From assembly GCF_026072915.1 (NCBI RefSeq), contig NZ_AP025943.1, forward strand, positions 1,736,001-1,800,000: a stretch of 64,000 nt of DNA. The letters run 5' to 3'. Made by a program: the position numbers and the translations under genes. Below are positions 38,008-46,298 of this stretch, piece by piece. The number at the start of each line of letters is the position of its first letter. The stretch's first letter is position 1. Under the pieces are notes generated by a model. It was not told where the DNA came from. It made no database searches and worked only from the letters and a program-made list of their open reading frames with translations. This stretch comes from Akkermansia biwaensis (GTDB taxonomy: Bacteria; Verrucomicrobiota; Verrucomicrobiia; Verrucomicrobiales; Akkermansiaceae).

Positions 38008-39116
38008 GGCGAAGGACTGATTTCCCGGTATACGTCCAGGTGGGCCTGGATCATGTCGCTCATTTTATAAGGGGAGGGGAGTTGCCGGGGAACGGGGGGA
38101 GGCTGGGCATGCCAGCGGGCGAGCAGGGCGGTCATGGCGGCGGTGTCTCCGACGGGGATGTTTCCTTCCGGCAGGAAGATGTCCAGCTGTTCCTTGACCC
38201 CGCCATGGGCGTATCCGGCTACGGGTTTTCCCAGGGCCAGGGCTTCCAGCGTGGATTTTCCGAAGGCTTCCGGGCTTTGAGTCAGGGAGAGCGTGACGGA
38301 ACAGGCGGAGAGGATTTCCCGGAGGTCCTTGCGGTGGCCCGTCCACGTGAAGGCGTGGGCAAGGCCGGCCTGTTCGATTTCCCGGAGAATTTCATTTTTA
38401 TATTCCTCCTTGCCCTTTTTCGCTTCTCCTACAATGACGGCGCGGGCCGGGATTCCCTGGGCCAGGAGGTCCCGGATAATGGGTATCATGTCCAGCTGGC
38501 CTTTCAGGCGCGTGATGCGGCCCGGCAGGCAGAGGGTGAATTTGTCCCTGAGTTCCGGATAGGCCATGTACCAGCCCGTGAGCCATTCGCGGGACGGAGA
38601 GTATCCGGAATGGTGCAGTTCCGGGGAAATGGCGTTGGGAATGATCCTGATATGTTCCTCCGGCGTGGAGGGATAATGCCGGAGGATGTAGTCCCGGATG
38701 CAGTTGGAGACGGCGATGATCCGCTCACCCCTGCACATGATGGCGGAGTACCAGTTGACGGAGTAGAAGCCGTGCACGCTGGTGACCAGGCCGGGCCTGT
38801 CTTCCGGCGGCAGTTTTTTCCAGGCCAGGTAGCCGGCCCAGGCCGGCACGCGGGAATGGAGGTGGAGGATGTCCGGCCTGATGGCTTGCAGAAGAGCGCG
38901 GAGCGCCCCTACGCGAAAGAAGGTGGAGAGGCTTTTTTTGCCGATCGGCATCAGGATATGGCGGGAACCTTCCTTTTCCAGTTGTTCTACCATGCGTCCT
39001 CCGCCGGAAATGACGATGTTTTCCACACCCTGGGCGGAGAATCCCCTGCCGAGTTCCAGAACGACTTGTTCCACGCCTCCGGATTCCATGGAGGGGACGA
39101 GATGCACTATTTTCAT
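38004..39116 (-). CDS. Glycosyltransferase family 4 (GT-B)
   Basis: 370 residues. N-terminus MKIVHLVPSMESGGVEQVVL is the typical acceptor-domain start with the GGVE motif. In the C-terminal domain, PGRITRLKGQLDMIPIIRDL and EAFGKSTLEALALGKPVAGY carry the donor-binding Arg/Lys and the E-x7-E motif. A transferase for LPS core, capsule or glycolipid sugar is likely; donor and acceptor cannot be told. It overlaps both neighbours (dprA and the ELM1-like gene) by 4 bases, so the three are co-translated. Confidence 0.88.
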   Translation of the reverse strand: MKIVHLVPSMESGGVEQVVLELGRGFSAQGVENIVISGGGRMVEQLEKEGSRHILMPIGKKSLSTFFRVGALRALLQAIRPDILHLHSRVPAWAGYLAWKKLPPEDRPGLVTSVHGFYSVNWYSAIMCRGERIIAVSNCIRDYILRHYPSTPEEHIRIIPNAISPELHHSGYSPSREWLTGWYMAYPELRDKFTLCLPGRITRLKGQLDMIPIIRDLLAQGIPARAVIVGEAKKGKEEYKNEILREIEQAGLAHAFTWTGHRKDLREILSACSVTLSLTQSPEAFGKSTLEALALGKPVAGYAHGGVKEQLDIFLPEGNIPVGDTAAMTALLARWHAQPPPVPRQLPSPYKMSDMIQAHLDVYREISPSP

Positions 39117-40036
39117 AAGGTTGCAAGCTGGGGGAAGAGTCTTGAGAGGATGTGATCCGCGGCGCGGTCCGCCTCAAGGAGAGGAGTACCGGGGGCGGTG
39201 AGGCGGAAGCCCTGTTTTTTCCATTCCCGGTAGCCGGTGACGAGTCCGTCCCGCTCCAGCATTTCCAGACCGGACAGGATGCGGGATTTTCTGCCATTGC
39301 GGCGGCGGGGGACGGTGATGATGCCTACGGGTGCGCCCGACCCCAGCGCTTCATATACCATGGAGACGCTGTCCTGGCTTACCCATGCGCCGGAGGCGTG
39401 CGCCAGATGTCGGGCTACCCAGCCGGGTTCCGTTTCCTCCACGGGAACGACGATGATTTCCGGTACGGCTTTTCTGATTTTTTCCGCAAAGCCCTGAGGC
39501 GTACGGCGCGACGTGGTCAGGACGACGTCGCCGGGCGTGTGGATGCTGATGTCCGAGAGCTGGTTGAGCATGGTTTCGTCATCCCAGTCGAAGTCCTTGC
39601 TGGGGCCGCCGATGAGGATGAGGGTGATGTCCTTGGGCATGGAGAAGTCCGGCCTCATGGGATGAAGGGCGCCCTGGGTCGGGAAGATGTTGGTGTCCGC
39701 GTAGTCGCGGTCCGCGCGGAGGTCGTGGCGCGGAATGAGGCAGAGGTCGAAAAAGGAGCAGGGGAGGGTGGGCTTCATGCACAGCACGGTTTTTGTTTTG
39801 AAGTGCTGGCGTGCGCAGATGAGCGGAATGTGCGTGGCGTGGCCGGCGGCAATGAACAGGTCGGGCCGCGGCTTGTCGTTCCCGGAGACGACCTTGCGGA
39901 TTTTGCCGAGGGTGGAAAGCCCCTGCAGCTCCACAATTTCCACGGCGCCTCCCGCCTTGGCGACCAGGGCCTGCGCCAGCCCCAGGGACTGGTTGAGGTG
40001 GCCCTGCTTGCCGTCGCTCAGAATCCGGATGTTCAT
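39113..40036 (-). CDS. ELM1/GtrOC1-like protein, GT-B fold
   Basis: 307 residues. The N-terminus ILSDGKQGHLNQSLGLAQAL and the phrases HATHIPLICARQHFKTKTVL, VLTTSRRTPQGF, HASGAWVSQDSVSMVYEALG and VGIITVPRRR match the family named after mitochondrial fission ELM1, which in bacteria is found with nucleoside-diphosphate-sugar and LPS genes. It probably acts with the glycosyltransferase it overlaps. Enzyme activity is not established for most members. Confidence 0.78.
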   Translation of the reverse strand: MNIRILSDGKQGHLNQSLGLAQALVAKAGGAVEIVELQGLSTLGKIRKVVSGNDKPRPDLFIAAGHATHIPLICARQHFKTKTVLCMKPTLPCSFFDLCLIPRHDLRADRDYADTNIFPTQGALHPMRPDFSMPKDITLILIGGPSKDFDWDDETMLNQLSDISIHTPGDVVLTTSRRTPQGFAEKIRKAVPEIIVVPVEETEPGWVARHLAHASGAWVSQDSVSMVYEALGSGAPVGIITVPRRRNGRKSRILSGLEMLERDGLVTGYREWKKQGFRLTAPGTPLLEADRAADHILSRLFPQLATL

Positions 40037-40137
40037 ATATGTCTATTATGGGACGGCAAGGATGTGCAGGCAATCCAATTTCCGCGGGAGCGAAGAAAAT
40101 TCTTGGTGCCGGGAGCGCTCTTCGCCATGATGGCGGC

Positions 40138-41205
40138 GTGCCGAAGCCGGATTCCTTCCTTATTAAAGATTCCCTGCACTCCGTTTCCCGGAGTTTGGGC
40201 TTTTCCGACTGCAGGGTGGCCCGTGCCGGGAGGGCCCTTCATGCGGAGGAGTTGTTTCTTTGGCTGGAGAGAGGCTGGCATGCGGGCATGGAATGGATGG
40301 CCCGTTCTCTGGAACGCCGGGTGAATCCGGCCGAGGTACTCCCCGGATGCCGTTCCGTGATCTGCCTGTCCTATGATTATGACAGTTCCGTGAGCCGTCC
40401 TTCCGGGAGCGGTTCCATCTGCTTGTACGCCCACGGCAGGGATTATCACGGCATTTTGGAAGAGAAGCTGGCTGATCTTTCAGAATTGCTTTCCATCTAC
40501 GGGGGGGAGCAGAAGGGGTATGTGGACGCCGGTCCGGTCATGGAGAGGGATCATGCGGAGGCGTGCGGCCTGGGATGGCGCGGCCGCAGCGGCCTGATCG
40601 TACGCCGCAGGGGAGGTTCCCGTTTTTTTATTGCCACGCTGCTGACGACGCTGGAGCTGGAACCGGACGCTCCGGCTTCCGGTACGTGCGGAAGCTGCCG
40701 CCGCTGTGTGGAGGCATGCCCGGCAGGGGCCATTATGGAGAATGGCCTGGTGGATGCCAACCGGTGCCTTTCCTATTGGACGATTGAACATCGGGGCGCC
40801 ATTCCGGAGGATATCCGCCCCCTGATCGGCACGCGCTTGTACGGGTGCGACACCTGCGTGACCGCATGCCCCTGGAATAAAAAGCCTCTGCCGGACGCGG
40901 ACGAACGCTTCCGCATGCCTTTCCGGCTCGCTTCCATTTCCTTGCGGGACCTTCTTTCCCTGGATGATGCCGGTTTTACCGCCATGTTCCGGAATTCCCC
41001 GTTGAAAAGAATCAGGAGGGAGGGCCTTTTACGCAATGGATGCATTGTGCTTGGGAATGCCGGAACACCGGATGATTTTGATTTGCTGAAGAGACTTTGC
41101 GGGGAGTCCCCGCTGGTAGCGGAGCACGCGGAATGGGCCATGGAGCGTATTCTGCACAGGCACGCGGCAGGGGGATGCCCCGGTGGCGCGGAAGATGAAA
41201 AATAG
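40138..41205 (+). CDS. queG: Epoxyqueuosine reductase
   Basis: 355 residues from a GTG at 40138. In-frame ATGs at 40039 and 40048 exist but leave only 2 or 11 bases to the divergent ELM1-like start, and would add a leader not expected in this family. QueG reduces epoxyqueuosine to queuosine in tRNA, using cobalamin and two 4Fe-4S clusters. Cluster ligands: CGSCRRCVEACPAGAI and CDTCVTACPWN. Catalytic Asp region: YVDAGPVMERDHAEACGLGW. A C-terminal HEAT-like part follows (LRNGCIVLGNAGTPDDFDLL). Confidence 0.9.
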   Translation: MPKPDSFLIKDSLHSVSRSLGFSDCRVARAGRALHAEELFLWLERGWHAGMEWMARSLERRVNPAEVLPGCRSVICLSYDYDSSVSRPSGSGSICLYAHGRDYHGILEEKLADLSELLSIYGGEQKGYVDAGPVMERDHAEACGLGWRGRSGLIVRRRGGSRFFIATLLTTLELEPDAPASGTCGSCRRCVEACPAGAIMENGLVDANRCLSYWTIEHRGAIPEDIRPLIGTRLYGCDTCVTACPWNKKPLPDADERFRMPFRLASISLRDLLSLDDAGFTAMFRNSPLKRIRREGLLRNGCIVLGNAGTPDDFDLLKRLCGESPLVAEHAEWAMERILHRHAAGGCPGGAEDEK

Positions 41206-41317
41206 AAAAAATGAAGTTTTGGTCTTGTCAAAACCTCAATTTATGGTATCCATCTTGCCCCAAGCAATAGCTCTGCGCGAGGCAGAGAAAAATAACAGCT
41301 AGCAAATCCAATCCATT

Positions 41318-41695
41318 ATGGCACGCCTTTTCGGTACAGAAATACCCAACGAGAAGCGCATCGAGGCTTCCCTTCCGTATATTTACGGAATCGGCCACTC
41401 GACTTCTAAGAGAATCCTGGAACAAGCAGGCATCAATCCCGACATCCGTACGGGACAGCTTACCGACGAACAACTGACGAAGATTGTTCAAGTAATCACC
41501 ACCGACGGCATTTTGATCGAAGGTGACCTTCGTCGTGAAAAGCAATCCATTCTCAAGCGTCTGACCTCCATCAACTGCTATCGTGGTCAGCGCCACCGCC
41601 GCGGCCTTCCCGTCCGCGGTCAGCGTACCCGCACGAATGCCCGCACCCGTAAAGGCAAGAAGAAGACTGTTGGCGCACAGGCCAAGAAGAAGTAA
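41318..41695 (+). CDS. rpsM: 30S ribosomal protein S13
   Basis: 125 residues, normal length. [38 protein letters not shown] and the C-terminal [20 protein letters not shown] are family marks. It sits in the head of the small subunit, contacting the P-site tRNA. First of three ribosomal genes; no Shine-Dalgarno sequence precedes the ATG (the 20 bases before it are AT/C-rich). Confidence 0.96.
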   Translation: MARLFGTEIPNEKRIEASLPYIYGIGHSTSKRILEQAGINPDIRTGQLTDEQLTKIVQVITTDGILIEGDLRREKQSILKRLTSINCYRGQRHRRGLPVRGQRTRTNARTRKGKKKTVGAQAKKK

Positions 41696-41728
41696 TCCGC
41701 CAATCTGAACTTATTATATAGCTTTATT

Positions 41729-42280
41729 ATGGCTAGCGAAGAAATTACCAACGAAACCGCTGAACAGCCCGTGGAAGCCGTCGCTCCTGCTCCCGCTGCT
41801 GAAGCTCCGGTCGCCGCTGCACCTGCTCCTGAAGAAACCAAGAAGCACGAACCCCGCAAGGATATCTTCGCGGAACTCGGCCTGGGCGGTGATGACGATA
41901 AGCCCAAAATCCTGAAGGCCAAGGGCAGCAAGAACGTTTCCTCTGGCGTGGTTCATGTTTCCTCCACGTTCAACAACACCGTTGTGACTGTGACGGATCA
42001 GCGCGGCAACGTGATCGGCTGGTCTTCCGCCGGCAAGATGGGCTTCAAGGGCTCCCGCAAGAGTACCGCATACGCCGGCCAGGTGGTATGCCAGGACGCC
42101 TGCCGCCAGGCCATGGGCCACGGCTTGCGTGAAGTGGAAGTACGCGTGAAAGGTCCGGGTTCCGGTCGTGAATCCGCCGTCCGTGCCGTGCAGTCGATCG
42201 GTATTGAAATCACCTCCATCAAGGATGTGACCCCCATTCCCCACAACGGCTGCCGTCCTCCGAAGGCCCGCCGCGTCTAA
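41729..42280 (+). CDS. rpsK: 30S ribosomal protein S11 with long N-terminal extension
   Basis: 183 residues; typical bacterial S11 is about 125-130. The conserved part starts near residue 68 ([20 protein letters not shown]) and runs to the normal end ([11 protein letters not shown]). Residues 1-66 are an extra Ala/Pro/Glu-rich tail with [20 protein letters not shown], then an acidic stretch ([10 protein letters not shown]). The ATG at 41729 is the first in frame after the S13 stop, and no internal Met would give a normal S11 start. No Shine-Dalgarno sequence is seen. The extension would lie at the platform near the mRNA exit. Confidence 0.95.
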   Translation: MASEEITNETAEQPVEAVAPAPAAEAPVAAAPAPEETKKHEPRKDIFAELGLGGDDDKPKILKAKGSKNVSSGVVHVSSTFNNTVVTVTDQRGNVIGWSSAGKMGFKGSRKSTAYAGQVVCQDACRQAMGHGLREVEVRVKGPGSGRESAVRAVQSIGIEITSIKDVTPIPHNGCRPPKARRV

Positions 42281-42312
42281 TTGAACTTTTTTACCTATAG
42301 ATCTAATATATC

Positions 42313-42924
42313 ATGGCTCGTTATACCGGTCCCCGCGATAAAGTGTCCCGCCGTTTCGGCGTTGCTCTTTTCGGTTCCACCAAGGCTCTTGAAAAGCGCC
42401 CCTTCCCTCCCGGCCAGCACGGGATGCGTGCAGGCCGCAAAAAGAAGTCCGACTATGGCGTGATGCTTGCTGAAAAGCAGAAGCTGCGCTTCCAGTACGG
42501 CGTGCTTGAAGGCCAGTTCCGCAAGTATTATGCAGAAGCAGCCCGCCGCCGCGGCATTACCGGCGACATCCTGCTTCAGCTCCTTGAACTCCGTTTGGAT
42601 AATGTCGTGTACCGTCTCGGGTTCAGCAATACCCGCGCCGGCGCCCGCCAGCTCGTTTCCCACGGTCATATTACCGTGAACGGCAAGAAGACCAATATTG
42701 CGTCCTTCTCCTGCCGCCCCGGAGACGTGGTTGCCGTAGGTGCCAAACCCTCCTCCCAGCAGCTTGTTACCCGCTCCCTTGACCTGACCCAGGCTACGGT
42801 GGTGCCGGACTGGCTTGAAGGTGACCGCGACAAGCTCACGGGCAAGATTGCCCGCGTGCCTTCCAAGGAAGAGATTGCTCCCATCGTTAACGAGCAGCTC
42901 ATCGTGGAATTCTATTCCCGTTAA
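42313..42924 (+). CDS. rpsD: 30S ribosomal protein S4
   Basis: 203 residues. MARYTGPRDKVSRRFGVALF, QKLRFQYGVLEGQFRKYY, RLDNVVYRLGFSNTRAGARQ and SHGHITVNGKKTNIASF (S4 RNA-binding domain) are typical. The N-terminus lacks the four Cys of zinc-binding S4 forms, so this is a zinc-free type. S4 starts 30S assembly. rpoA, which often follows S4, is absent: a terminator comes next. Confidence 0.96.
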   Translation: MARYTGPRDKVSRRFGVALFGSTKALEKRPFPPGQHGMRAGRKKKSDYGVMLAEKQKLRFQYGVLEGQFRKYYAEAARRRGITGDILLQLLELRLDNVVYRLGFSNTRAGARQLVSHGHITVNGKKTNIASFSCRPGDVVAVGAKPSSQQLVTRSLDLTQATVVPDWLEGDRDKLTGKIARVPSKEEIAPIVNEQLIVEFYSR

Positions 42925-42948
42925 TCCCGCCTCTTCTGGATTTGCTTT

Positions 42949-42982
42949 AAAACCCCGGTTGCCTTCAGGTGGCCGGGGTTTT
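42949..42982 (+). terminator. Terminator of the S13-S11-S4 operon
   Basis: 10-bp arms AAAACCCCGG / CCGGGGTTTT with a 14-base loop, 24 bases after the rpsD stop. Confidence 0.88.
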
Positions 42983-43003
42983 GGGCGTTCAGGGAAGGAG
43001 GGT

Positions 43004-43042
<39 letters not shown>

Positions 43043-43055
43043 ATAGGATGGCGGC

Positions 43056-43808
43056 ATGACGGATGAAAGGAAGGAAGGGGGGCTGGCCCTGTTTGACATG
43101 GATGGCACGCTTCTGCCGTGGGATACGCAGTATGTGTTTTCCTGCTTTGTGGTTCAGCGGCATCCCTGGAGGCGGCTGCTGCTGCTGTTTTATCTGGCCT
43201 GCCTTCCGCTGTTTTTTCTGGGGATATGGGATGAAACCCGGATGAAGAGGGCCTTCCTTTGTTATTTGTGGAGGCTGCCCCCGGAAACGGTTCTTCAATA
43301 CGGACGGGAATTCGCGGAGCTGGCGGATGCATGGGTTTATCCCGAATTGCGTGAACGGCTCCAAAGGCATCGGAATAGCGGAGATGCATGCATCATGGTA
43401 TCCGCCTCTCCATCCTTTTACGCGGAGCCCCTGGGGATGCTGCTGGGTTTTGATGCCGTTCTGGGGACGGATGTGGCGCTTGACGGCCGCATGCCCCTGA
43501 TGCCGGAACTTCCCTTGGGAAACAACAAGGGGAAGGTTAAGGTGGAGCGTTTGCGGAACATGGGTGTTTTGCCGGAGAGTGGCATCCGGGAGGGTTCCAT
43601 CGCCTACAGCGACAGTGCTGCGGATGTTCCCATGCTGCTTGCCTGCGGACGCCAGGTTCTGGTCAATCCGTCCCGGAAATTGAAAGAGAACGCCCGGCTG
43701 GACGGCGCCGAGTGCCTGTATCCTCCCACGCCCTGGAAAAATTCGCTGGGAAAAAAATGGAAAATTGCTTTATTTGTCATCGGGATGATTAGTATAAGTG
43801 GTAAATAA
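43056..43808 (+). CDS. HAD-superfamily hydrolase, SerB/IB-like
   Basis: 250 residues. Catalytic motif I FDMDGTLLPWDT with Asp nucleophile, motif II MVSASPSFYAEPLG, motif III Lys in NNKGKVKVERL, motif IV AYSDSAADVPMLLACG. The cap region between motifs I and II has a hydrophobic stretch (LLLLFYLACLPLFFLGIW) and a second lies at the C-terminus (IALFVIGMISI), so it may associate with the membrane. Subfamily IB members dephosphorylate small molecules such as phosphoserine or lipid phosphates. Substrate unknown. Confidence 0.8.
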   Translation: MTDERKEGGLALFDMDGTLLPWDTQYVFSCFVVQRHPWRRLLLLFYLACLPLFFLGIWDETRMKRAFLCYLWRLPPETVLQYGREFAELADAWVYPELRERLQRHRNSGDACIMVSASPSFYAEPLGMLLGFDAVLGTDVALDGRMPLMPELPLGNNKGKVKVERLRNMGVLPESGIREGSIAYSDSAADVPMLLACGRQVLVNPSRKLKENARLDGAECLYPPTPWKNSLGKKWKIALFVIGMISISGK

Positions 43809-43847
43809 TCAGTATGTAATGGTGGTTTTGGGAGAAAAGTCTTTACT

Positions 43848-43911
43848 TTTGTGACGAAAATATTTCACTAAACCTAACAAGGGGGAAAAGAATACTTTAA
43901 ACCTTTGTTAG
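43848..43911 (+). promoter_or_regulatory. Upstream region of the first beta-barrel gene
   Basis: TTTGTGACGAAAA at 43848-43860 recurs before the small membrane protein gene (49406-49418) in the same orientation to the gene. Behind it, CTAACAA (43874-43880) can pair with TTGTTAG (43905-43911), enclosing a GGGGG run, possibly a leader hairpin. Promoter position not assigned. Confidence 0.4.
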
Positions 43912-43947
43912 CAAATCAACAATTAATACCCTAACCAAATAATAGTC

Positions 43948-44871
43948 ATGCAAACCAAGAACATCATCAGTGTTGCAGCGGCTGTGGCATCCTTTGCCGG
44001 CGCCGCTTTTGCGGGAACCCCCGTCAAGGTTGTTGCTCCGGCACCGGTACCGCCCGTGCCGACTGTCAGCCCATGGTCCGGCGACCTTTACGCCGGCTAT
44101 GCCTCCAATTACACCTGCCGCGGCATCGTGGCATCCCACGCCTTGGTGGGAGGGGATAACGTCATCCCTGCCGGTGTTAATTTGAATTACAAGCTGAACG
44201 ACGCCAACTCCATTGTCGGCGCCGCTTCCTACACGTCCCTGACTTCCGGTCATGAGTTGCTTGGTGAGAAGGATATCTCCTTCCATAATGAAACCAACTT
44301 CAACCTCGGCTGGAAAAACCAGGACGGCCTTCTGAAGAACCTGTCCACCACCGTCGGTTGGAATCTGATTCACGGCGGCCTGCTCGGCAACTTCGCCAAG
44401 TATGATTACAGCGGTGTTTTCACCAATGGTTTCGTCGGGAAGCGTCATGCTCATTCCGTAGCCCAGGAATTCTATGTGAACCTGAACTACGACGTGTGCA
44501 AGAATTGGTTCGCGGGCGTTACCACGAGCTATGGCTTTCAGGGAATGACCGGATGGTGGTTCCAGCCGTATGTCGGCTACAAGGCCACCATCTGCCCCGC
44601 TACGGACATTGTGCTTACAGCCGGTATGTCCGCCACTGCTGGGTACTTCGACAGCAAGTCCGCTTTCATGGCCAACGGCTCCCAGGCGTGGTGGGTGAAG
44701 GTTGAACTGCCGATCAAGGTGGGCGTGGAAAATCTCGCCGTGGTGCCTTTCGTCAGCTTCAACTGGGCCGGCAATGGCGCTCTGAAGGCCAACAAGCAGT
44801 TCGTGGAAGGCTGGAAGCCCTACAAGAACTTCGGCGTGGTAGCCGGGGCCAACCTTGTTTATTCCTTCTAA
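43948..44871 (+). CDS. Predicted outer-membrane beta-barrel protein
   Basis: 307 residues, signal peptide 1-22 (AAAVASFAGAAFA). After a Pro/Val linker come repeated amphipathic strands: GDLYAGYASNYTCRGI, SIVGAASYTSL, FNLGWKN, FYVNLNYDVC, WWFQPYVGYKA. The last residues are NLVYSF, with a terminal Phe typical of BAM-inserted barrels. It looks like a 12-14 strand porin-type protein of unknown cargo. It is followed by a terminator and a paralogous gene at 44992. Confidence 0.7.
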   Translation: MQTKNIISVAAAVASFAGAAFAGTPVKVVAPAPVPPVPTVSPWSGDLYAGYASNYTCRGIVASHALVGGDNVIPAGVNLNYKLNDANSIVGAASYTSLTSGHELLGEKDISFHNETNFNLGWKNQDGLLKNLSTTVGWNLIHGGLLGNFAKYDYSGVFTNGFVGKRHAHSVAQEFYVNLNYDVCKNWFAGVTTSYGFQGMTGWWFQPYVGYKATICPATDIVLTAGMSATAGYFDSKSAFMANGSQAWWVKVELPIKVGVENLAVVPFVSFNWAGNGALKANKQFVEGWKPYKNFGVVAGANLVYSF

Positions 44872-44902
44872 GCCTGACGGCTTGAGATCGAATCATGTTT
44901 TC

Positions 44903-44928
44903 AGTGCGGCGGAGGAATCCGCCGCACT
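44903..44928 (+). terminator. Terminator after the first beta-barrel gene
   Basis: Perfect 11-bp arms AGTGCGGCGGA / TCCGCCGCACT with a 4-base loop, followed by a T-tract (TTTTTG). Confidence 0.9.
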
Positions 44929-44991
44929 TTTTTGTTTGTTGCCAGTGTGGATGTTTTGATTCAGAATGAACCGCACATAAATTCCCTGTCC

Positions 44992-45813
44992 ATGAATTAT
45001 TCCTTTCTTTTTGCCCCCGTGGCGGCTCTGGCTGTTTCCTTTTCCGTTTCACTGGCTGAGTCCCGCATTCCGGACCACCCTGCCGATCCTCTCCTCAGGC
45101 CGGCAAGCGGCAGTTTGAAAGCGGGATATTCCACCCGTTACGAGTTCCGGGGCCTGATTCCCGCCGGCTGCAACCAGACGGCTCCCGTGAGCCTGGATTG
45201 GAGAAGCGATCTGAATGAGCATTATTCTTTTATCCTGGCATTGAAGGAAGAGTTGTTTCCGGGGCGTCCGGCCATTGATTTGGATGATGAAACGGTGGTG
45301 GACCTGGGGTTTCAGCGGAAATTGGGGAAGGCCGCGTACGCCGCATTTTCCCTGCGGGCCAATGACGGCGGCCTAGCGGGCCTTGCTTCGGAACGTCTGT
45401 TCGGCAACAGTAGCACGACTTACGAGGCTTCTCTTGTCCTGCGCCGGGACCTGGATTTTCTTCCCGGATTTTATGTGCAGGGCAGCTCCGCCTATTCTTT
45501 TTACGGCATTACCGGGTGGTGGTTTGACATGTGTACAGGGTCCGATTCAAGGCTGACGGAGAATTTGTATATGGGGTTCAAGTTCGGAGCCGTGCTGAGT
45601 TCCTCCTACTGGCCGTCCGGCGGCAACGGCTGGCAGGCCCTGTATTTCAGGGTAACGGCCAGTTACCGCCTGTTCGGGGATGTGTTTGTGGAGCCCTTTG
45701 CGGGATTGCACTGGCTGGGCAGGGGTGGGCATGGATTGAACCGAACGTATGGAGAAACGCTGGTGAAGGGGAACCGCTGGGTGACCGGAGTCAGCCTGGT
45801 TTATTCATTCTAA
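44992..45813 (+). CDS. Second beta-barrel protein, paralogue of the first
   Basis: 273 residues. The start at 44992 gives the signal MNYSFLFAPVAALAVSFSVS; the frame extends 20 codons upstream with a poor leader. Shared features with the gene before it: GYSTRYEFRG (compare GYASNYTCRG), FYGITGWWFDMCTG (compare FQGMTGWWFQPYVG) and the ending SLVYSF. Strand pattern indicates an outer-membrane barrel. Its stop overlaps the stop of the convergent GNAT gene. Confidence 0.7.
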   Translation: MNYSFLFAPVAALAVSFSVSLAESRIPDHPADPLLRPASGSLKAGYSTRYEFRGLIPAGCNQTAPVSLDWRSDLNEHYSFILALKEELFPGRPAIDLDDETVVDLGFQRKLGKAAYAAFSLRANDGGLAGLASERLFGNSSTTYEASLVLRRDLDFLPGFYVQGSSAYSFYGITGWWFDMCTGSDSRLTENLYMGFKFGAVLSSSYWPSGGNGWQALYFRVTASYRLFGDVFVEPFAGLHWLGRGGHGLNRTYGETLVKGNRWVTGVSLVYSF

Positions 45814-46298
45814 TCCACCGCGAGGATGTCCGCACGCATGCGGATCATGTCAATGCACTGGACGCCATTGTCCCATACCGGTTCCGGGTAGTTGTCCAGA
45901 AAGTGGTTTCTGATGGTGCCAGTTACGTAAAAACCGCAGTTGCGGTACAAGGCCATCGGGCCGGGAGAAGCGTCCGACGTTCCCAGTTCCGCATATCGCG
46001 CACCCTTGCCGCCGATGACGTCCAGCGCGTGCCGGACCAGGGCCGTTCCACATCCCTGGCGCCTGTGGTCCGGGGCCACGGAGCAGTTCATGATTTCCCA
46101 GGTGTCCACCGTCTTCCGGCAGATGACGACAACTCCCACAGGAATTCCATTCCTGCGGACTACATGGAGTTCCCCATGCGCCAGGTGGGCGGCCACCTGG
46201 CGTTCGTCCGGGTCAGCGTCCAGCAACAGAGTGAGAATGGATGGGGGCGGAGGATAGTCCGCCGCTTCCCGTGATATCTGGAAAGTGCCGAGGCTCAT
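45810..46298 (-). CDS. GNAT-family N-acetyltransferase
   Basis: 162 residues. Acetyl-CoA loop SVAPDHRRQGCGTALVRHAL is motif A (R/Q-x-x-G-x-G/A), and YRNCGFYVTGTIRNHF is the motif B region. The substrate cannot be told. Its start overlaps the pyruvate kinase stop (reads ATGA) so it is translationally coupled to pyk. Confidence 0.82.
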   Translation of the reverse strand: MSLGTFQISREAADYPPPPSILTLLLDADPDERQVAAHLAHGELHVVRRNGIPVGVVVICRKTVDTWEIMNCSVAPDHRRQGCGTALVRHALDVIGGKGARYAELGTSDASPGPMALYRNCGFYVTGTIRNHFLDNYPEPVWDNGVQCIDMIRMRADILAVD

